This document shows, one piece after another, positions 5,901-7,983 of a stretch of 7,983 nt of DNA. The position numbers and the translations under genes were made by a program. Within the stretch, counting starts at the first letter, position 1. The number at the start of each line of letters is the position of its first letter. Under the pieces are notes generated by a model, which was given only the letters and a program-made list of their open reading frames with translations, did not search any database and was not told where the DNA came from. The DNA comes from JACCQS01 sp050999295 (lineage in GTDB: Bacteria; Actinomycetota; Actinomycetes; Mycobacteriales; Geodermatophilaceae): NCBI GenBank assembly GCA_050999295.1, contig JBPCPI010000110.1:1-7983 (forward strand), read 5' to 3'.

Positions 5901-7630
5901 CGGCGGACCTGTTCCGGCTGGTGGGCGATCTGCGCGCGGATGAGGCTGCCGCCCGCGGGGTCCCCATAGCGTGGCTGGAGGAGCTGGTCGCCGCCCGGCG
6001 GATCCTGCAGGTGCGGATCGCCGGTGAGGACCGCTTCGCGGCGATCGAGGATGCTGGGCGACTGCGCGACGCGCTCGGGGTCGCCATACCGGTCGGTGTG
6101 CCTGAGGTGTTCACCGAGCCGGTGGCCGATCCGCTCGGGGATCTGATCGGTCGCTACGCCCGCACCCACGGTCCCTTCCACGCCGACGACTGCGCCCGGC
6201 GATTCGGGTTGGGCGTGGCCGTTGTGACCGCGACCCTGAGTCGCCTCGGCGGCAGCGGACGGATCACCAGCGGGGAGTTCCGGCCGGAGGGGTCGGGCTT
6301 GGAATGGTGCGACACCGACGTGCTGCGGATGATCCGCCGTCGCTCGTTGGCGGCGCTGCGCAAAGAGGTCGAACCGGTCGAGCCGCAGACCTTCGGTCGG
6401 TTTCTACCGGTTTGGCAGGGAGTGGGCCCGCGACTGTCCGGTGTGGACGGAGTGCTCACGGTCGTTGAGCAACTGGCAGGGTCGCTCGTGCCCGCCTCGG
6501 CGTTGGAGACGCTGGTCCTGCCGGCTCGGGTACGGGACTACAACCCCGCCATGCTCGATGAGCTCACCAGCGCCGGGGAGGTGCTCTGGACCGGCGCGGG
6601 CGGACTGCCTGGTTCTGATGGCTGGCTCACCCTGACGCCTGCCGATCTCGCCCCGTTGCTGCTGGCCGACGCCCTCCCGGTTGACTCCGATCTCGCGCTG
6701 ACCGTGTTGGCCGCGCTCGGCGACGGGCGCGCGCTGTTCTTCCGTGATCTCGTCAGTGCGGTCGGCAGCACGGATGACGCTGAAGTCGTGACTGCCATCT
6801 GGGATCTGGTGTGGGCAGGCCGGTTGACCAATGACACCCTGGCACCGCTACGGACGACCCTGGCCGGAGGGGGAGCCCATCGCCAGGCGACCCGGGTCAA
6901 GCAGAGGTACGGCCGCGCCCCCCAGCCAGGCCGCGCCCGCATGCCGTCGCGTACCGGTCCCCCGCAGGTCGGGGGCCGTTGGTCGGCCGTTCCCGAGCGG
7001 GACCCCGACCCGACCCGACGGGTACACGCGCGCGCGGAGAGTCTGGTCGAACGACATGGCGTGCTTACCCGCAGCGCTTCGGGAGTCGATGAGTTGCCGG
7101 GCGCCTTCGCCACGCTGTACCCGGTGCTGCGCGCGATGGAGGAAAGCGGGCGGCTTCGCCGTGGCTACTTCATCGAGTCCCTCGGAGCCGCGCAGTTCGG
7201 GTCGATCGGCGCGGTCGACCGGCTCCGTGGTATGACGGACCCGACCGACCGCAAGGGCTCAGGTGCCGTGCTGTTGGCTGCGGCGGATCCGGCCAATCCG
7301 TACGGCGCGGCTCTGCCCTGGCCGCAGCGAGAGGGCGGTCACCGTCCCTGCCGCAAGGCCGGCGGCGTCGTCGTCCTCGTGGCCGGTGCCTTGGTGCTGT
7401 ATGTGGAACGCGGCGGCAGGTCCCTGCTCACCTTCACCGACGATCCGGACGCGCTCGGCGCGGCGGCGACTGCGCTGGCCAACGGTGCGGCACGAGGCGC
7501 CCTGGGCAGGCTCACCGTGCAACGCAGCGACGGCGCCCCCGCGGTGGAGGACTCGCCCATGACCCGCGCCCTGGAAGGGGCAGGCTTCTCGGTGACCCCA
7601 CGCGGCCTGCGACTGCGCCGAACCCCCTGA
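2993..7630 (+). CDS. lhr: Lhr, long SF2 helicase (core plus C-terminal domain)
   Basis: The product has 1545 residues, close to E. coli Lhr (1538) and mycobacterial Lhr (about 1510), so it is full length. Lhr is a 3'-to-5' ssDNA-translocating ATPase that unwinds RNA:DNA and DNA duplexes in repair. Numbered from GTG 2993, the core shows motif I A-P-T-G-S-G-K-T (43-50, Lys49), Ia Y-I-S-P-L-K-A-L (93-100), II D-E-V-H (182-185), III S-A-T (217-219), IV around 299-310, V from about 383 with L-E-L-G-I-D, and VI Q-R-V-G-R-A-G-H (415-422). Trp598 in S-S-W-R-I-E-D matches the strand-separating Trp597 of Mycobacterium smegmatis Lhr. The C-terminal half has winged-helix-like segments (H-G-P-F at 1059-1062), a basic Pro-rich linker (about 1291-1346), Y-F-I-E-S-L-G-A-A-Q-F (1392-1402) and P-R-G-L-R-L-R (1536-1542), as expected of Lhr-CTD, which in E. 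coli has reported uracil-DNA glycosylase activity. Two core insertions are Pro/Arg-rich (about 62-88) and polar (about 646-676). The stop is 2 nt from the convergent gene. Confidence 0.96.
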   Translation: MSPLDRFGPATRAWFSGAFAAPTSAQAQAWESISGGTHTLVVAPTGSGKTLAAFLWSLDQLANDPLPPRVPASRRSAGSGPPPAPEARCRVLYISPLKALAVDVERNLRAPLAGIRQAAARLGEIPPDIEVAIRSGDTSPEQRRAFARHGADILITTPESLFLILTSNAREALRSVTTVILDEVHAVLPSKRGTHLALSLERLDDLLDRPAQRIGLSATVRPIDEVATFLAGGRPVQVVAPVIAKQVDLSVVIPVEDLSELGAETGEFAGSAAGSQPRTSIWPHVEERVLDLVQAHRSTIVFVNSRRLAERLTSRLNELAAERAGVEIEDPRQMPAQVMAQAGVGAGQPAAFVPVAAAHHGSVSREQRAVVEEALKSGRLPAVVATSSLELGIDMGAVDLVIQVESPPTVASGLQRVGRAGHQVGAVSSGVLFPKFRGDLLQTAVVAERMQSGQIESLRYLRNPLDVLAQQIVAMVALAPLTVDEIGTLVRRAAPYAGLPESALHAVLDMLAGRYPSDAFAELRPRVTWDRVSDTVTARAGAQRLAVTSGGTIHDRGMFGVFLVGDPGTVGRRVGELDEEMVYESRAGDVFLLGSSSWRIEDITHDRVIVSPAPGQPGKMPFWHGDAPGRPLELGRAVGAFLREVGNQRDGSEDAPTGQVASSAQESDELPGKRKDARGRLAEAGLDDWATDNLLAYLRDQTEATGHLPDDATLVVERFRDELGDWRLVVHSPFGAPVNAPWALVLTARLREQLGTDVVAMHSDDGIVLRLPDTTGEAPSAALILLEPDEVEAAVIAEVGGSALFASRFRECAARALLLPRRDPRRRTPLWQQRQRAAQLLGVASDYGSFPIVLETVRECLQDVYDVAGLVTLMRDITSRRIRVVDVETENASPFAQSLLFGYVGAFIYDGDAPLAERRAQALALDNTLLAELLGQAELRELLDLTSLLEVESEIQRLPDDRHPRDLDTAADLFRLVGDLRADEAAARGVPIAWLEELVAARRILQVRIAGEDRFAAIEDAGRLRDALGVAIPVGVPEVFTEPVADPLGDLIGRYARTHGPFHADDCARRFGLGVAVVTATLSRLGGSGRITSGEFRPEGSGLEWCDTDVLRMIRRRSLAALRKEVEPVEPQTFGRFLPVWQGVGPRLSGVDGVLTVVEQLAGSLVPASALETLVLPARVRDYNPAMLDELTSAGEVLWTGAGGLPGSDGWLTLTPADLAPLLLADALPVDSDLALTVLAALGDGRALFFRDLVSAVGSTDDAEVVTAIWDLVWAGRLTNDTLAPLRTTLAGGGAHRQATRVKQRYGRAPQPGRARMPSRTGPPQVGGRWSAVPERDPDPTRRVHARAESLVERHGVLTRSASGVDELPGAFATLYPVLRAMEESGRLRRGYFIESLGAAQFGSIGAVDRLRGMTDPTDRKGSGAVLLAAADPANPYGAALPWPQREGGHRPCRKAGGVVVLVAGALVLYVERGGRSLLTFTDDPDALGAAATALANGAARGALGRLTVQRSDGAPAVEDSPMTRALEGAGFSVTPRGLRLRRTP

Positions 7631-7632
7631 CC

Positions 7633-7983
7633 TCAGCGAGCCGATGATGCTAGTACCTCAAGGCCGGCAAGTTCCCGGTCGTGGGCGGCGGATCTGACCA
7701 CCTGCGCCTGGCCTACCTGTTCCCAGAAGCGCACAACCCCCCGCGGCTCGGTCACACCGTCGGCGTGCTCGTCGGCATCTGTTGTGATCGTCGCCTGCTC
7801 AGTGTGCGGATACAGCCAGCGACGTAGCAGCCTCGTGACCCGCGGCATGAGGACGTAGGTCATCAGCAGGGTCATGGCGAGCGACATGATCGCGGCACGC
7901 AGGACCAGCGGCCAGTTCAGCAAAGTTGACAGCAGAAATGCTTGGATCGGCAACTGGAGAGCGAAGATCACCGTGCTCGTGAC
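7633..7983 (-). CDS. C-terminal part of a two-helix membrane protein, partial
   Basis: The frame is open to the right edge, so only the last 116 residues are visible and the start is outside the window; GTG 7971 is probably internal. Two hydrophobic helices (about residues 4-22 and 24-47 of the visible part) flank N-W-P-L-V-L-R, followed by M-P-R-V-T-R-L-L-R-R-W-L-Y-P. This helix pair and the L-T/V-T-R-L-L-R-x-W-L-Y-P ending resemble the C-terminus of actinobacterial membrane proteins that carry an N-terminal antibiotic-biosynthesis-monooxygenase (ABM) fold. The ABM domain itself is not visible, so this is a family guess. Such proteins usually stop soon after Y-P. Here about 54 more residues follow, first acidic (T-D-A-D-E-H-A-D), then R-F-W-E-Q-V-G and an Ala/Arg-rich end. 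The arginines after helix 2 suggest a cytoplasmic tail. It converges with lhr, with stops 2 nt apart. Confidence 0.7.
   Translation of the reverse strand, partial: VTSTVIFALQLPIQAFLLSTLLNWPLVLRAAIMSLAMTLLMTYVLMPRVTRLLRRWLYPHTEQATITTDADEHADGVTEPRGVVRFWEQVGQAQVVRSAAHDRELAGLEVLASSAR

Noticed and set aside
1..7983. Defence island, mobile element, CRISPR array or biosynthetic cluster
   Set aside because: No transposase, integrase, direct-repeat array, toxin-antitoxin pair or biosynthetic enzyme set was found; all long genes are ordinary actinobacterial chromosomal families with uniform high-GC codon use.

Overview
The window is a compact, high-GC chromosomal segment from an actinobacterium. This is supported by the strongly G/C-ending codons, a DUF3046 protein (a family essentially confined to Actinomycetota), an LppM-type lipoprotein, a bacterial Lhr helicase of actinobacterial type and an actinobacterial SOS box. 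I cannot name the genus. No mobile element, CRISPR array, rRNA or tRNA gene was found.

Layout from left to right. (1) Bases 1-110 look like the regulatory region and leader of recA, read leftward, with the coding sequence just outside the window: a perfect LexA (SOS) box, a -10-like hexamer and a ribosome binding site 8 nt from the edge. (2) A leftward DUF3046 gene (111-305) sits immediately upstream of that promoter, the usual recA neighbour in actinobacteria. (3) A gene-poor stretch (306-456) holds a small palindrome in the DUF3046 promoter region and a perfect 15-bp inverted repeat whose loop contains two further hairpins. (4) A rightward 37-codon ORF (457-570) would encode a single-pass mini membrane protein. 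(5) A leftward acyl-CoA dehydrogenase (572-1717) of the long-chain/LCAD type follows. (6) Upstream of it on the same strand is a leftward LppM-family lipoprotein (1780-2883) with a transmembrane helix and a Tyr/Gly/Pro/Gln-rich cytoplasmic tail. (7) Divergent from it is a full-length lhr (2993-7630), an SF2 helicase. (8) The C-terminal part of a leftward two-helix membrane protein runs off the right edge.

The recA promoter, the DUF3046 gene and lhr give the region a DNA-repair flavour, although lhr lies 2.7 kb away behind unrelated genes and no shared regulation is visible. The acyl-CoA dehydrogenase and the lipoprotein have no obvious functional link. Two convergent gene pairs end only 1-2 nt apart, which leaves no intergenic room for terminators. 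I do not see a new multi-gene system. The least explained signals are the structured inverted repeat at 346-436, the mini-protein beside it, and the Tyr-rich tail of the lipoprotein.
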